The position numbers were made by a program, and so were the translations under genes. Source: JBBQZP01 sp038207585 (GTDB taxonomy: Bacteria; Pseudomonadota; Alphaproteobacteria; Rhodobacterales; Rhodobacteraceae). Taken from it: a stretch of DNA of 64,000 nucleotides. The stretch covers positions 62,001 through 126,000 of the forward strand of contig JBBQZP010000005.1 of assembly GCA_038207585.1 (NCBI GenBank), given 5' to 3'. This document shows, piece after piece, positions 28,147 to 37,165 of this stretch (within the stretch, counting starts at the first letter, position 1; the number at the start of each line of letters is the position of its first letter). Below the pieces are notes generated by a model, which worked only from the letters and a program-made list of their open reading frames with translations, did not search any database and was not told the DNA's origin.

Positions 28147-28899
28147 TCAGCGGCTGGCGTCGGGCGTGAAGGTCGAAAAATCGACCATCGTGCCCAGAAC
28201 TTGCAAATAGGCGATCAGAGCATCCATTTCGGAAACCCCCGGCGCACTGTCGAAATTGCGGATCTGCGCCTTGGGATAGCGGGCCAGAATTGCGTCGGTA
28301 TCGGCATTGTCGGGGTCGGCCTGCATGGTGGCATCGCTGACGGCGGCGGCGACCATGTCGTCGGTATAGGGCACGCCAACCAAGCGGTTGGTGGCGACCA
28401 CATCGGCCAGCGCCTGCGGATTGACCATCGTATCGGACAGGAAGGCATAGCTGGGCATGATCGATTCCGGCACAACTGATTGCGGATCGGTCAGGTGATC
28501 CAAATGCCAGGCGTCAGAATATTTGCCGCCCACACGGGCCAGATCGGGCCCTGTGCGCTTGGACCCCCATTGGAACGGGTGGTCATACATGGACTCGGCG
28601 GCAAGGCTGTAATGGCCATAGCGTTCGACCTCATCCCGCATCGGGCGGATCATCTGGCTGTGACACAGATAGCAGCCCTCGCGCACATAGATGTCCCGCC
28701 CGGCCAGTTCCAACGGGCTGTAGGGGCGCATGCCGTCGACCTTTTCGATGGTGTTCTGCAAATAGAACAGCGGCACAATCTCGACAATGCCGCCGATCAT
28801 GACCACCACAAGCGAAGCGACCAGCAAGAGCATCGGGCTACGTTCCAGAATGGCGTGGCGCGACAGGAAAGATTTGGGTTTTTGTGATGTTTCAGCCAT
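28147..28899 (-). CDS. ccoO: CcoO/FixO, monohaem cytochrome c subunit of cbb3 oxidase
   Basis: 250 aa from the ATG at 28899, which has an AAAAGG ribosome site; a GTG three codons upstream is less likely. One membrane helix (residues 23-43) then a single haem c site GCYLCHSQM (Cys76, Cys79, His80), and the Met-ligand region IMPSYAFL. It passes electrons from CcoP/cytochrome c to the CcoN active site. 14 bp after ccoN. Confidence 0.95.
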   Translation of the reverse strand: MAETSQKPKSFLSRHAILERSPMLLLVASLVVVMIGGIVEIVPLFYLQNTIEKVDGMRPYSPLELAGRDIYVREGCYLCHSQMIRPMRDEVERYGHYSLAAESMYDHPFQWGSKRTGPDLARVGGKYSDAWHLDHLTDPQSVVPESIMPSYAFLSDTMVNPQALADVVATNRLVGVPYTDDMVAAAVSDATMQADPDNADTDAILARYPKAQIRNFDSAPGVSEMDALIAYLQVLGTMVDFSTFTPDASR

Positions 28900-28913
28900 G
28901 TTCGGCACCTTTT

Positions 28914-30509
28914 TTACTGTGTCACGACGCCGACGGGAGCAGATTGGCGCGCCCCGCCACGGATTGTCATCGCCATATTCCAGACCATGATCAGCCCCCC
29001 CGTGAGGTAAAGGATCCCTCCTAAAGCGCGGACCACATACATCGGGTATTTGGCGGAGACGGTGTCGGCAAAGCTGTTGACAAGAAAGCCGTTCACATCA
29101 ACCTCGCGCCACATCAGACCCTCCATGATACCCGTCACCCACATCGAGGCGGCGTAAAGGATGATCCCGATCGTCGCCAACCAGAAGTGCCAGCTGATCG
29201 CCGCCATCGAATGCATTTGCGGGCGGCCCCAAAGGCGCGGCGTCAGGAAGTAAAGCGCCGAGAATGTGATCATCCCGTTCCAGCCCAGCGCACCCGAATG
29301 CACATGGCCGATGGTCCAGTCGGTATAATGGCTCAGGCTGTTGACCGCGCGGATCGACATCATCGGGCCTTCAAACGTGGACATCCCGTAGAAGGCGAGG
29401 CTGATGACCATCATCCGCAAAATCGGGTCGGTGCGCAGCTTGTCCCAAGCACCTTGCAGCGTCATAAGCCCGTTGATCATGCCACCCCAGCTTGGCATCC
29501 ACAGGATGATCGAAAACACCATGCCCAAGGTCGAGGCCCAGTCGGGCAAGGCGGTGTAATGCAGGTGGTGCGGACCGGCCCAGATATAAAGAAAGATCAG
29601 CGCCCAGAAGTGGATGATCGACAGTTTATAGCTGTAGATCGGGCGTCCTGCCTGCTTGGGCACAAAGTAATACATCATCCCCAGAAAGCCTGCGGTCAGG
29701 AAAAAGCCCACGGCGTTGTGGCCATACCACCACTGCACCATCGCATCCTGCACGCCGCTGAACACCTGCACCGATTTGGAGCCGAAGATGCTGACCGGCA
29801 GGCTGATGTTGTTGACCAGATGCAGCATCGCCACCGTGATGATGAACGACAGAAGAAACCAGTTTGCGACGTAGATGTGCTTCTCGGTCCGCTTGATCAG
29901 CGTTCCGACATAGACCGCCAGAAAGGCCAGCCACACCACCGTCAGCCAGAGGTCAGTATACCATTCCGGCTCGGCGTATTCTTTCGATTGCGTGGCCCCC
30001 AAAAGGTATCCGGTCGCCGCCAGAACGATGAAAAGCTGATAGCCCCAGAACACGAACCACGCCATGTTGCCGCCCCAAAGCCGCGCGCCGCAGGTGCGTT
30101 GCACGATGTAGAACGACGACATGATCAGCGCATTGCCGCCAAAAGCAAAGATCACCGCCGAGGTATGCAAGGGCCGCAGACGGCCAAAGTTGCCGTAAGG
30201 TTGCAGCGCGTGAAAGTTCAGGTGCGGAAAGGCAAGTTGCAGCGCGATGATCACACCAACAAGAAACCCCACAACCCCCCAGAGCCCTGTCGCAATCACT
30301 CCTGCACGCACCACGCCGTCCATATAGCCCTGCTCGGGCAAGGGTGCGGGCTGCTCCATACGGCGTAGGACATGCACGAACATGTAGGCCGCCACACACA
30401 TGATGATCAGCGCATGCACGATATAGGCCGGGTCGCGGCCATAATGCGCGGCAAGGGCGGCGAACAGACCAATCAGGCCCAGCGCCACCAGTTTGAAATA
30501 GTCCTGCAT
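28914..30509 (-). CDS. ccoN: CcoN/FixN, catalytic subunit of cbb3 cytochrome c oxidase
   Basis: 531 aa from the ATG at 30509, with AAGGGG well placed upstream; a longer in-frame extension would swallow the FNR box and is rejected. Haem-copper oxidase subunit I with at least 12 hydrophobic segments; the CuB/haem His regions are visible in WYGHNAVGFFLTAGFLG, GPHHLHYTALPDW and YTDWTIGHVHSGALGWNG. This high-affinity oxygen reductase serves respiration at low oxygen. First gene of ccoNOQP, divergent from the universal stress gene. Confidence 0.96.
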   Translation of the reverse strand: MQDYFKLVALGLIGLFAALAAHYGRDPAYIVHALIIMCVAAYMFVHVLRRMEQPAPLPEQGYMDGVVRAGVIATGLWGVVGFLVGVIIALQLAFPHLNFHALQPYGNFGRLRPLHTSAVIFAFGGNALIMSSFYIVQRTCGARLWGGNMAWFVFWGYQLFIVLAATGYLLGATQSKEYAEPEWYTDLWLTVVWLAFLAVYVGTLIKRTEKHIYVANWFLLSFIITVAMLHLVNNISLPVSIFGSKSVQVFSGVQDAMVQWWYGHNAVGFFLTAGFLGMMYYFVPKQAGRPIYSYKLSIIHFWALIFLYIWAGPHHLHYTALPDWASTLGMVFSIILWMPSWGGMINGLMTLQGAWDKLRTDPILRMMVISLAFYGMSTFEGPMMSIRAVNSLSHYTDWTIGHVHSGALGWNGMITFSALYFLTPRLWGRPQMHSMAAISWHFWLATIGIILYAASMWVTGIMEGLMWREVDVNGFLVNSFADTVSAKYPMYVVRALGGILYLTGGLIMVWNMAMTIRGGARQSAPVGVVTQ

Positions 30510-30570
30510 AAGAATGCCCCTTCGCTTGCCGCAGTTGGGGCTGTTCTGCGGGTATTTCGCAGGGCCGTCC

Positions 30571-30584
30571 TTGACATGGATCAA
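30571..30584. promoter_or_regulatory. FNR/FnrL box between ccoN and the universal stress gene
   Basis: TTGACATGGATCAA: right half ATCAA perfect, left half TTGAC one base off TTGAT. It is centred 68 bp upstream of the ccoN ATG and 111 bp upstream of the divergent gene, so it could control either or both. Confidence 0.85.
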
Positions 30585-30688
30585 TGCAGCGCGCGCCCGA
30601 TACTGCGCCAGATCAAGGTCACGGACTGTAGTTCCGGCCAGTATCCAAGGGCCGGGGCGTCCGGCAGATATTGGAAAGGAAACGTCCT

Positions 30689-31510
30689 ATGACATATCGG
30701 TCAATCGCCACCATTGTGACGCGGCAAGACGAAAACGCACTGACCGCTGCAATGAATGTGGCCCAAAGGTTCGACGCGCATCTGGATATCAACATCCTGA
30801 GCACGACACTGTTTCAAGGCACGCCCTACTACACCGGCACCGAAGCCGTGGTTCTGGCCGAACAGATGGACGAGGCCAAGGCAGAACTTGCCGATCTTGA
30901 GGCGTGGGTGCGCGAACAGATGCGGCCCGAGATTCTGCGCTGGTCGTCGGCTCCGGCGTCGATGCTGCAATCGGGGCTGACAGCGTTCATGCCACAGGCG
31001 TTGCGCTATAACGATCTGGTGGTTCTGGCGCTGCCCGAGGCCGGGCACAAAAGCGACATGGCCATTGTCGAGGCCTGTGTGTTTGCCGCGCATCGCCCGG
31101 TTCTGATGATCCCCGATGGGGCCGAAGCACCGTCAGAGGGCGGCAAGATCCTGCTGGGCTGGAACGACGGGGATGAGGCGCTGATGGCTGCGCAAAAGGC
31201 GATGCCCTTCCTGCGCGGGGCCGACTCTACCGACATCACTGTGATCGGCCCGCAGGATCAGGATCGGTCAGACCCCGGCGGCGCGCTGGCGCAATATCTG
31301 ACACGCCACGGGGTGCGGTCCGAGATTTCGGTTCTGGCGAAAAGCAATCCCGATATCGGCAACCTGATCAGCCGCCGCGCCGACGAGATTGGCGCGCAGA
31401 TGATCGTGGCCGGTGCTTATGGCCATTCGCGCCTGCGCGAGGCGATCTTTGGCGGAGCGACCCGCAGCCTTCTGGAAACCGCGCGCCGACCCTTGTTCAT
31501 GGCGCGCTGA
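30689..31510 (+). CDS. Universal stress protein (tandem UspA domain)
   Basis: 273 aa from the ATG at 30689, preceded by GGAAAGGA. Two Usp-like halves; the C-terminal one ends with the ATP-binding pattern DMIVAGAYGHSRLREAIFGG (read here GAQMIVAGAYGHSRLREAI) and a SLLE...RPLFM end. Proteins of this type lie between ccoN and fnrL in Rhodobacter (orf277 there) and modulate responses to stress or energy limitation. Its stop abuts the convergent fnrL stop without a terminator between them. Confidence 0.88.
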   Translation: MTYRSIATIVTRQDENALTAAMNVAQRFDAHLDINILSTTLFQGTPYYTGTEAVVLAEQMDEAKAELADLEAWVREQMRPEILRWSSAPASMLQSGLTAFMPQALRYNDLVVLALPEAGHKSDMAIVEACVFAAHRPVLMIPDGAEAPSEGGKILLGWNDGDEALMAAQKAMPFLRGADSTDITVIGPQDQDRSDPGGALAQYLTRHGVRSEISVLAKSNPDIGNLISRRADEIGAQMIVAGAYGHSRLREAIFGGATRSLLETARRPLFMAR

Positions 31511-32248
31511 TCAGGCGTGTTGTGCCACATCGCCGCTTTGCTTCAGCAGGGCGGCGATGTCGGGCACCGTTATTTCGCGCGGCGATTCAAACCGCAGAAT
31601 CCCCTCGGCCTTCAGGGCGGTCATCTGACGACTTACCGTTTCGATGGTAAGGCCAAGGTAATTCGCCATCGTCTCGCGGGTAATCGGCAAAACAAACGTC
31701 GCCGATCTGCCGGTCTTTTGCTGCGAAAGCGCGCTCATGCGTCTGGCAAAAATTCCCAAAAGCGAGGCAATCTTTTCACGGGCCGTTTTGCGCCCCAGAA
31801 TCAACATCCATTCGCGCGCGGCGTCCAGTTCGTCCAGCGTCATTTCCAGCAGGCGCAGGCCGACATGCGGCGTATCCTCGATCAGCCGCTCGAACGGTTT
31901 GCGGCGGAAACAGCACAGCAAAATGTCGGTCTCGGCCACCACATCGCAGTCAATTGTCGTGCGACTGGGCCGACCCATGAAATCTGACGGCAGCAAAAGC
32001 CCCACCATCTGCACGCGGCCATCGGGAAGCGCACGGGTCAGGCTGGCCACGCCTGACACGACCGAGGCCACAAATTCCAACACATCGCCCGCGAAAAAGA
32101 TCGGCTGACCTTTCTGGTAGGAGCGATAATATTTCATATCTTCAAGCATTTGCAGTTCACGCTCGTCGCAGCGCGAACAGATCGCGTTATAGCGAATCGG
32201 GCATCCGTCGCAGGATTTCAATTTGGGCATGTCATTCATGGAATGCAT
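31511..32248 (-). CDS. fnrL: FnrL, oxygen-sensing Crp/Fnr regulator
   Basis: 245 aa from the ATG at 32248 (ATGs at 32239 and 32230 are possible; no clear ribosome site decides). The iron-sulfur cluster cysteines are at the N-terminus, Cys13, Cys16, Cys24 and Cys27 (CDGCPIRYNAICSRC), and a central Cys101 (TIDCDVV). A cNMP-like fold carries LPDGRVQMVGLLLPSDFMG, and the C-terminal helix-turn-helix LGLTIETVSRQMTAL keeps the E-x-x-S-R residues that read TTGAT half-sites. It activates microaerobic genes, here most likely both cco operons. Confidence 0.93.
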   Translation of the reverse strand: MHSMNDMPKLKSCDGCPIRYNAICSRCDERELQMLEDMKYYRSYQKGQPIFFAGDVLEFVASVVSGVASLTRALPDGRVQMVGLLLPSDFMGRPSRTTIDCDVVAETDILLCCFRRKPFERLIEDTPHVGLRLLEMTLDELDAAREWMLILGRKTAREKIASLLGIFARRMSALSQQKTGRSATFVLPITRETMANYLGLTIETVSRQMTALKAEGILRFESPREITVPDIAALLKQSGDVAQHA

Positions 32249-32380
32249 GTTACGACTCAATTGCAGCGGCAAGAAGTGCTTTTCGTCGATGCCTGCGGCG
32301 TTCGATGTGATCCGGGCGTTAGACGTTGCGGACACAACGCTCACCGCTAGAGTGACCAAAAATCGGAATTGGGGGGCAGA

Positions 32381-33406
32381 ATGCCGAATACAGAATCGCC
32401 ACTGAACGTCGCAGGCCACTTCAACGGGCGTGAGGTGCATGAAATCACACTGCAATCCAATAGCGGGATGGTGGCGCGGATTCTGACTTGGGGCGCCGTT
32501 CTGCGCGATCTGCAGGTGCCGCTTGCGGACGAAGGCATGCAAGGCGTCGTCCTTGGGTTCGACGAATTCGCGCCCTATCCCGAACATTCGCCCTATTTCG
32601 GGGCAGTCGTCGGGCGCTATGCCAACCGTATTTCCGGCGGCACGTTCAGGATTGATGGCAAGACGTTTGAAACCGACCGGAATGAGGCCGGCCGCACCAC
32701 GTTGCATGGCGGTCGGGCGGGGTTTGGTCAACGGGTGTGGGATGTGGTCGAGGCGTCGCCCGATGCGGTGACCCTTTCCATCCGTTCAGTCGATGGCGAT
32801 CAGGGTTTTCCGGGCGCGGTCATGGCCACCTGCCGCTATTCGGTGGGTCCGGGCAGCATTATCCGCATCGACTATACCGCCAGTACCGACAAGCCCTGCC
32901 CGGTAAACCTGACGCAACATTCCTATTTCAATCTGGATGGTGGGGCAGATATTTCCGACCACCTGTTACAGGTCGATGCTGATGCCTATACTCCGGTGGA
33001 TGCTGACCTGATCCCGACCGGGGAAATTGCCCCCGTCGATGGCACGCGGTTTGATTTCCGAACGCCGCGCCCAGTGTTGGGCGGCGGATTTTGCGACCAT
33101 AATCTGGTGCTACGTCCTGCCGCACCGAAGGGTGCGTTTCGCGCGGTGGCCGAACTTGCATCGCAGAAATCGGGCCTACGGATGCGGGTCGAGACGACAA
33201 AGCCCAGCTTGCAGGTCTATGACGGGCACAAGATCGCGGTCGCTGTGCCCGGTCTTGGCGGTGCCACTTACGCAGCCCATGCCGGCTTGTGTCTGGAAAC
33301 GCAGTTTTTCCCCGACAGCCCGAACATCCCAGCCTTCCCAGATCCGATCCTGCGGCCCGGTGAAGACTACCGCCACAGCACACGCTACGCCTTCACGCAA
33401 GACTGA
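32381..33406 (+). CDS. galM: Aldose 1-epimerase (galactose mutarotase)
   Basis: 341 aa from the ATG at 32381 with GGGGGG before it. GalM signatures in order: YFGAVVGRYANRISGGTF near residue 70, ETDRNEAGRTTLHGGRAGFG with a catalytic His near residue 107, VNLTQHSYFNLDG (second His) near 180, and LCLETQFFPDSPN with the catalytic Glu near the C-terminus. It interconverts alpha and beta anomers of aldoses. It stands alone; no sugar-uptake genes adjoin it. Confidence 0.93.
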   Translation: MPNTESPLNVAGHFNGREVHEITLQSNSGMVARILTWGAVLRDLQVPLADEGMQGVVLGFDEFAPYPEHSPYFGAVVGRYANRISGGTFRIDGKTFETDRNEAGRTTLHGGRAGFGQRVWDVVEASPDAVTLSIRSVDGDQGFPGAVMATCRYSVGPGSIIRIDYTASTDKPCPVNLTQHSYFNLDGGADISDHLLQVDADAYTPVDADLIPTGEIAPVDGTRFDFRTPRPVLGGGFCDHNLVLRPAAPKGAFRAVAELASQKSGLRMRVETTKPSLQVYDGHKIAVAVPGLGGATYAAHAGLCLETQFFPDSPNIPAFPDPILRPGEDYRHSTRYAFTQD

Positions 33407-33421
33407 CTGTGCCGCACGGCG

Positions 33422-33456
33422 ATGCGTGGCACTTTGATTGCCACGCATACCTTTTT
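33422..33456 (+). terminator. Rho-independent terminator after galM
   Basis: Perfect 10-bp stem ATGCGTGGCA / TGCCACGCAT with a 7-nt loop, then ACCTTTTT, 15 bases after the galM stop. It separates galM from the convergent COG4705 gene. Confidence 0.9.
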
Positions 33457-33462
33457 CAGGGT

Positions 33463-34260
33463 TCAGACCTGCTGTTTGTGCCGGGTCAGTGTCATGTAGA
33501 AAACGATGGCCACGATTGCTGCCAGAAACAGCGCGCTGGTGATGATCGTGCCCAGACCCATGCCGCCATACTCGGCAGGTTGCGACAACAGATCGCCGAA
33601 CGACTCGCCCAGAGGCCGCGTAAAGATATAGGCAATCCAGAACGCCCAGACCCCATCCAGTCGCAGCACATAAAACCCGAATGTGACCGACGCGATAATC
33701 ATCCCGAACAAAATGCCCGTCGCCATGTAGCCAAGCGCGAATTTCTCGGCCACCAGATCGCCCGAGGCCGTGCCCAGCGCAAAGGTGAACAGGATCGCCA
33801 GCCAGTAAAAGCATTCGCGCCGGGTTGTGGTCACTTCATGGATTGAAAGCGTGCCTTCGACCGTGAACCACACGGAAAATGTCACAGCAAGTGCCACCGT
33901 GAAAAACGCCGTCGTCGTGATCAGCGACACGCCGAAGTTATCGACAAGATTATCCGTCACCAGCGTGCCCACGATGCTGACCAGCACCACCGCCAGCCAG
34001 TAAGACCACGGCACATATCGTTTCTGCGCGAATTGCAGCACCAGCGCCACAACCAGAACCCCCGCCATCAACAGCGAGGTCGCGGTCAGGCCAAGGCCCA
34101 GATTGACGGCCAGAAAATCAGCCGCCGTTTCACCCATCGTCACCGCCATCAGCTTGATCAACCAGAAATCGACGGTGACATCAGGGACGCGGTTGGGCTG
34201 CGTGGCCTCATCCAGCGGCGGATAGGATCGGGCGGGATTTACCCCGGAAACTGCAGTCAT
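33463..34260 (-). CDS. COG4705 membrane protein of unknown function
   Basis: 265 aa with about eight hydrophobic segments. The family motif KLMAVTMGETAADFLAV near residue 36 recurs in looser form three more times (TVLVTDNLVDNFG, FALGTASGDLVAEKF, RPLGESFGDLLSQP), an internal repeat typical of COG4705 proteins. Function is unknown; genes of this family frequently lie next to two-component systems, and here an exported protein and an OmpR/HK pair adjoin it. I infer a sensing or ion-handling role but cannot support a reaction. Confidence 0.8.
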   Translation of the reverse strand: MTAVSGVNPARSYPPLDEATQPNRVPDVTVDFWLIKLMAVTMGETAADFLAVNLGLGLTATSLLMAGVLVVALVLQFAQKRYVPWSYWLAVVLVSIVGTLVTDNLVDNFGVSLITTTAFFTVALAVTFSVWFTVEGTLSIHEVTTTRRECFYWLAILFTFALGTASGDLVAEKFALGYMATGILFGMIIASVTFGFYVLRLDGVWAFWIAYIFTRPLGESFGDLLSQPAEYGGMGLGTIITSALFLAAIVAIVFYMTLTRHKQQV

Positions 34261-34281
34261 GTCATGGCTCCTTTGATGGAC

Positions 34282-34920
34282 CTACTTTTTGATCCGGGCG
34301 ATGCCCTGCGCCAGAAAATCATCGGCGCGGGCGTCGTCGTCGGCATTGCAGCGTTCGGTGCCTTTGGCCTCGAACGTGGCGGCGGTTGCGCGGTCGGCAT
34401 CACTTAGCGTTGCAGCGCCCAGAGCTTTGCGGAACGTTTTCAGCATTTCCTCGCAGGGCAGCGGGCGGCCGTTCGCATCGGTGATCGCCACACCGCCGAC
34501 CGTTGCAATACTGCCCGACGGGGCGGCACTGCCCAGCGTCGGGTCGGCAATCGCTGCCTGAAGGGCCGTCAGTGTGGATGTCACGGTTGCCGCATCGGGC
34601 GAGCCCGCCCGCAAAGCCGACAGTGCATCATCAATGGCCCCGTCCACATTGCCCCAGAGCGTCGGATTCACTGCGCGCAGAGCGGTCGCGGAGTCGTCCC
34701 ACGCTGTTTCCAGATCCTTGATCCGGGTCTTGGCGGCGGCCAGATCGCCGGTTTTGGCAACATCCGCCACGTCCGTCACGATCGCCGCATAAGACGACAA
34801 ATCGCCAAGGCCTGCCTGCACCGCTGCTTCTGCCGCCGGGGGGGCCAGATACCGGAAGCCAACCGTACAGACGCCAACAGGCACGGCAATAAGCGCAATG
34901 CTCAGAAGTAGATTTCGCAT
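34282..34920 (-). CDS. Exported helical protein of unknown function
   Basis: 212 aa from the ATG at 34920, which begins the signal sequence MRNLLLSIALIAVPVGVC. The mature part is Ala/Asp-rich and probably all-helical, with two cysteines (LPCEEMLK and ERCNADDD) able to form a disulfide in the periplasm. 21 bp upstream of the COG4705 gene on the same strand and divergent from the response-regulator gene across 196 bp. I do not recognise the family. The arrangement suggests a periplasmic partner of the adjacent kinase or membrane protein. Confidence 0.75.
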   Translation of the reverse strand: MRNLLLSIALIAVPVGVCTVGFRYLAPPAAEAAVQAGLGDLSSYAAIVTDVADVAKTGDLAAAKTRIKDLETAWDDSATALRAVNPTLWGNVDGAIDDALSALRAGSPDAATVTSTLTALQAAIADPTLGSAAPSGSIATVGGVAITDANGRPLPCEEMLKTFRKALGAATLSDADRATAATFEAKGTERCNADDDARADDFLAQGIARIKK

Positions 34921-35025
34921 CGGATTTTCCCGTATTGCGGGCCAACGCTTCAGGGGCAGGGTTGCCTGCCAGAACCAGAGGCCGGTTATGCCGCGCAAGC
35001 TGTGCGCCGGATCGGTCCACAATTT

Positions 35026-35042
35026 GTCGCCACTGTGGCAAC
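35026..35042. promoter_or_regulatory. Inverted repeat in the divergent two-component promoter region
   Basis: GTCGCCAC-T-GTGGCAAC is a near-perfect dyad (7 of 8 pairs), flanked by TTTGT at 35023-35027 and TTTGT at 35043-35047. It lies between the exported-protein gene and the response-regulator gene and could be the autoregulatory site of the OmpR-type regulator. Position and symmetry only. Confidence 0.35.
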
Positions 35043-35116
35043 TTTGTAATCTGGCGGTGGCTTTTCTGATATCCTGACAGGGAATGGTCAGATCGAACTG
35101 CAACAGGCGAGGAACG

Positions 35117-35791
35117 ATGAAAATACTCGTGATCGAAGACGACACCACGACCGGCGCCTACATCGCCGACGGCCTGCGCGAAGAGGGTCATTCGGTCGAT
35201 CTGGTGACCAACGGCTCGGAAGGGCTTATTCAGGCGACCGTCACACCCTATGACGTGCTGATCGTTGACCGGATGTTACCGGGGATCGACGGGATCACGC
35301 TGATCAAAACTCTGCGCGGTGCAAAGAATTACACGCCGGTGCTGGTGCTGACCTCGCTGGGCGGCGTCGATGACCGGATCGAGGGGCTGAATTCCGGAGC
35401 CGATGATTACCTTGTCAAACCCTTTGCCTTTGGCGAGTTGAGCGCGCGGATCGCCGCCATCGGCCGCCGCCCGCAGATGCAGGATGAACCCACAGTCCTG
35501 CGCGTGGCCGATCTGGAAATGAACCTGCTGACCCGCAAGGTCACCCGCGCGGGGCAAGTGCTTGACCTGATGCCGCGCGAGTTTTCGCTGCTGGAACACC
35601 TGTTGCGCCGCAAGGGCCGGGTGCAGACCCGCACCATGCTGATGGAGGCGGTATGGGATATTCATTTCGACCCGATGACCAATGTGGTCGACACCCATAT
35701 CAGCCGCCTGCGCGCCAAACTGGATAGACCCTTTCCACGCGAGTTAATCGAGACTGTCCGCGGATCGGGCTACCGGATCAGCGACGCATGA
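35117..35791 (+). CDS. OmpR-family response regulator
   Basis: 224 aa from the ATG at 35117 (ribosome site GCGAGGAA). Receiver domain with acidic pocket IEDD, phospho-acceptor Asp51 (LIVDRMLPG), Thr in LVLTSLG and Lys in YLVKPF. C-terminal winged-helix DNA-binding domain with RKGRVQTRTMLMEAVWD and NVVDTHISRLRAKLD. The stop overlaps the kinase start by four bases. It probably controls the divergent exported-protein/COG4705 genes. Confidence 0.92.
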   Translation: MKILVIEDDTTTGAYIADGLREEGHSVDLVTNGSEGLIQATVTPYDVLIVDRMLPGIDGITLIKTLRGAKNYTPVLVLTSLGGVDDRIEGLNSGADDYLVKPFAFGELSARIAAIGRRPQMQDEPTVLRVADLEMNLLTRKVTRAGQVLDLMPREFSLLEHLLRRKGRVQTRTMLMEAVWDIHFDPMTNVVDTHISRLRAKLDRPFPRELIETVRGSGYRISDA

Positions 35792-37149
35792 CCCTGCCTG
35801 TTTTCGCCGTCCGCTCAACCCCTCTGCGGCTGACTTTGTTGTTGTTGCTTCTGTTCGTGCTGTCCTCGATCGCCACCTTTGCAGCAGCCTATATCGTCAT
35901 CCGCACCAGTTATGACGCCGCGCTGAAAACCGAGATTACGCAGGCGATAGAAACCTATCGCACGGTGCCAGAGGACGACGAACTGCTTGAGCGTCTGTCG
36001 CAAGATATGGCTTCAACCCGGCCGGCGTACCGTGTCTTGCAGTATCTGCCCGACAACGGCCCGCGCATTTCCAACGTAGAGCGGATTGAGCCTGTCAGCG
36101 GCTTTACCATTCTTCCCGCCAGCGCGATCGCACCGGGCAAAGCAACTTTGGCGGAAAGCTATCTTGCCCAAAGCGCGCGGGTTGGCGCGGGCCAGTTGAT
36201 CGTGGCCGAAACCCGCGAAACGGTGATCGAAATGGGCAAGGTTTTTGTGGCCATGCTGTTGATCGGCCTGTTGCCCACAATTGTGATTGCCACGATTGCA
36301 GGGCTGATCGTGGCACGCGGCGCGCGCAACAGGATCGACACGATACAGGGCGTCTTGCACGATATGACTTTGGGCCGTCTTGCAGTGCGGGTGCCCGATA
36401 TGAACGGCCGCGAAGACGATCTAAGCCGGATGGGCCATGCCGTGAACCAGATGGCCAGCGCGCAAGAGGCGCTTATCGCGTCAATGCGGCAGGTCTCGTC
36501 AGACATTGCCCATGATCTGAAAACCCCGATCCAGCGCGTTGGGGTCATTCTGGATCAGTTGCGCCACAAGACTGCTCTCAGCGCGGGGCAAGAGGCACTT
36601 CTGACGAGGGCAGAGGCTGAAACAGATGGTATCGTAAAGACGTTTCAGGCTTTGTTGCAACTGGCCCAGATCGAAGGCGGTGCCGTGCGCGACAGGTTTG
36701 TTGCAACCGACGTGGCCGATGTGGCGACCGATGTGGTTGATCTTTTTACCCCCGATGCCGAGGAACAGGGCTATCGGCTTGACCTTGCCTTGGGCGTTTC
36801 TGGTCCGCTGAACGTGCTGGGGGACCGGCATCTTCTGGCACAGGTGCTTGCCAACCTGATTGGCAATGCAATGCGGCATACTCCAACCGGCAGGGCCATC
36901 AAGGTCGGGGTGACCAGGCTGCAGGGTCATGTTGTTCTAAGCGTGTCAGATGACGGCCCCGGCATTCCCGAGGCGGAGCGGGACAAGGTTTTGCAACGGC
37001 TTTACCGGTTGGAACACAGCCGCACCACCGAAGGCAACGGGCTGGGCTTAAGCCTTGTGTCTGCAATCTGCGATCTGCACGGCGCAACGCTTACGCTGGA
37101 AGATGCGATGCCCGGCCTGCGGGTGCGCATCGTCTTTCCCGCAGCCTAG
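35788..37149 (+). CDS. Membrane sensor histidine kinase
   Basis: 453 aa. Membrane segments at about residues 12-35 and 150-172 enclose a periplasmic sensor of about 115 residues. HAMP linker follows, then the H-box SSDIAHDLKTPIQRVG with the phosphorylated His, N-box NLIGNAMRHTP, G1 DDGPGIP and G2 EGNGLGLSLV. The signal is unknown; the periplasmic domain matches nothing I recognise. Coupled to the response regulator by an ATGA overlap. Confidence 0.92.
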   Translation: MTLPVFAVRSTPLRLTLLLLLLFVLSSIATFAAAYIVIRTSYDAALKTEITQAIETYRTVPEDDELLERLSQDMASTRPAYRVLQYLPDNGPRISNVERIEPVSGFTILPASAIAPGKATLAESYLAQSARVGAGQLIVAETRETVIEMGKVFVAMLLIGLLPTIVIATIAGLIVARGARNRIDTIQGVLHDMTLGRLAVRVPDMNGREDDLSRMGHAVNQMASAQEALIASMRQVSSDIAHDLKTPIQRVGVILDQLRHKTALSAGQEALLTRAEAETDGIVKTFQALLQLAQIEGGAVRDRFVATDVADVATDVVDLFTPDAEEQGYRLDLALGVSGPLNVLGDRHLLAQVLANLIGNAMRHTPTGRAIKVGVTRLQGHVVLSVSDDGPGIPEAERDKVLQRLYRLEHSRTTEGNGLGLSLVSAICDLHGATLTLEDAMPGLRVRIVFPAA

Positions 37150-37165
37150 CCCGCGCGCCGTGCGT

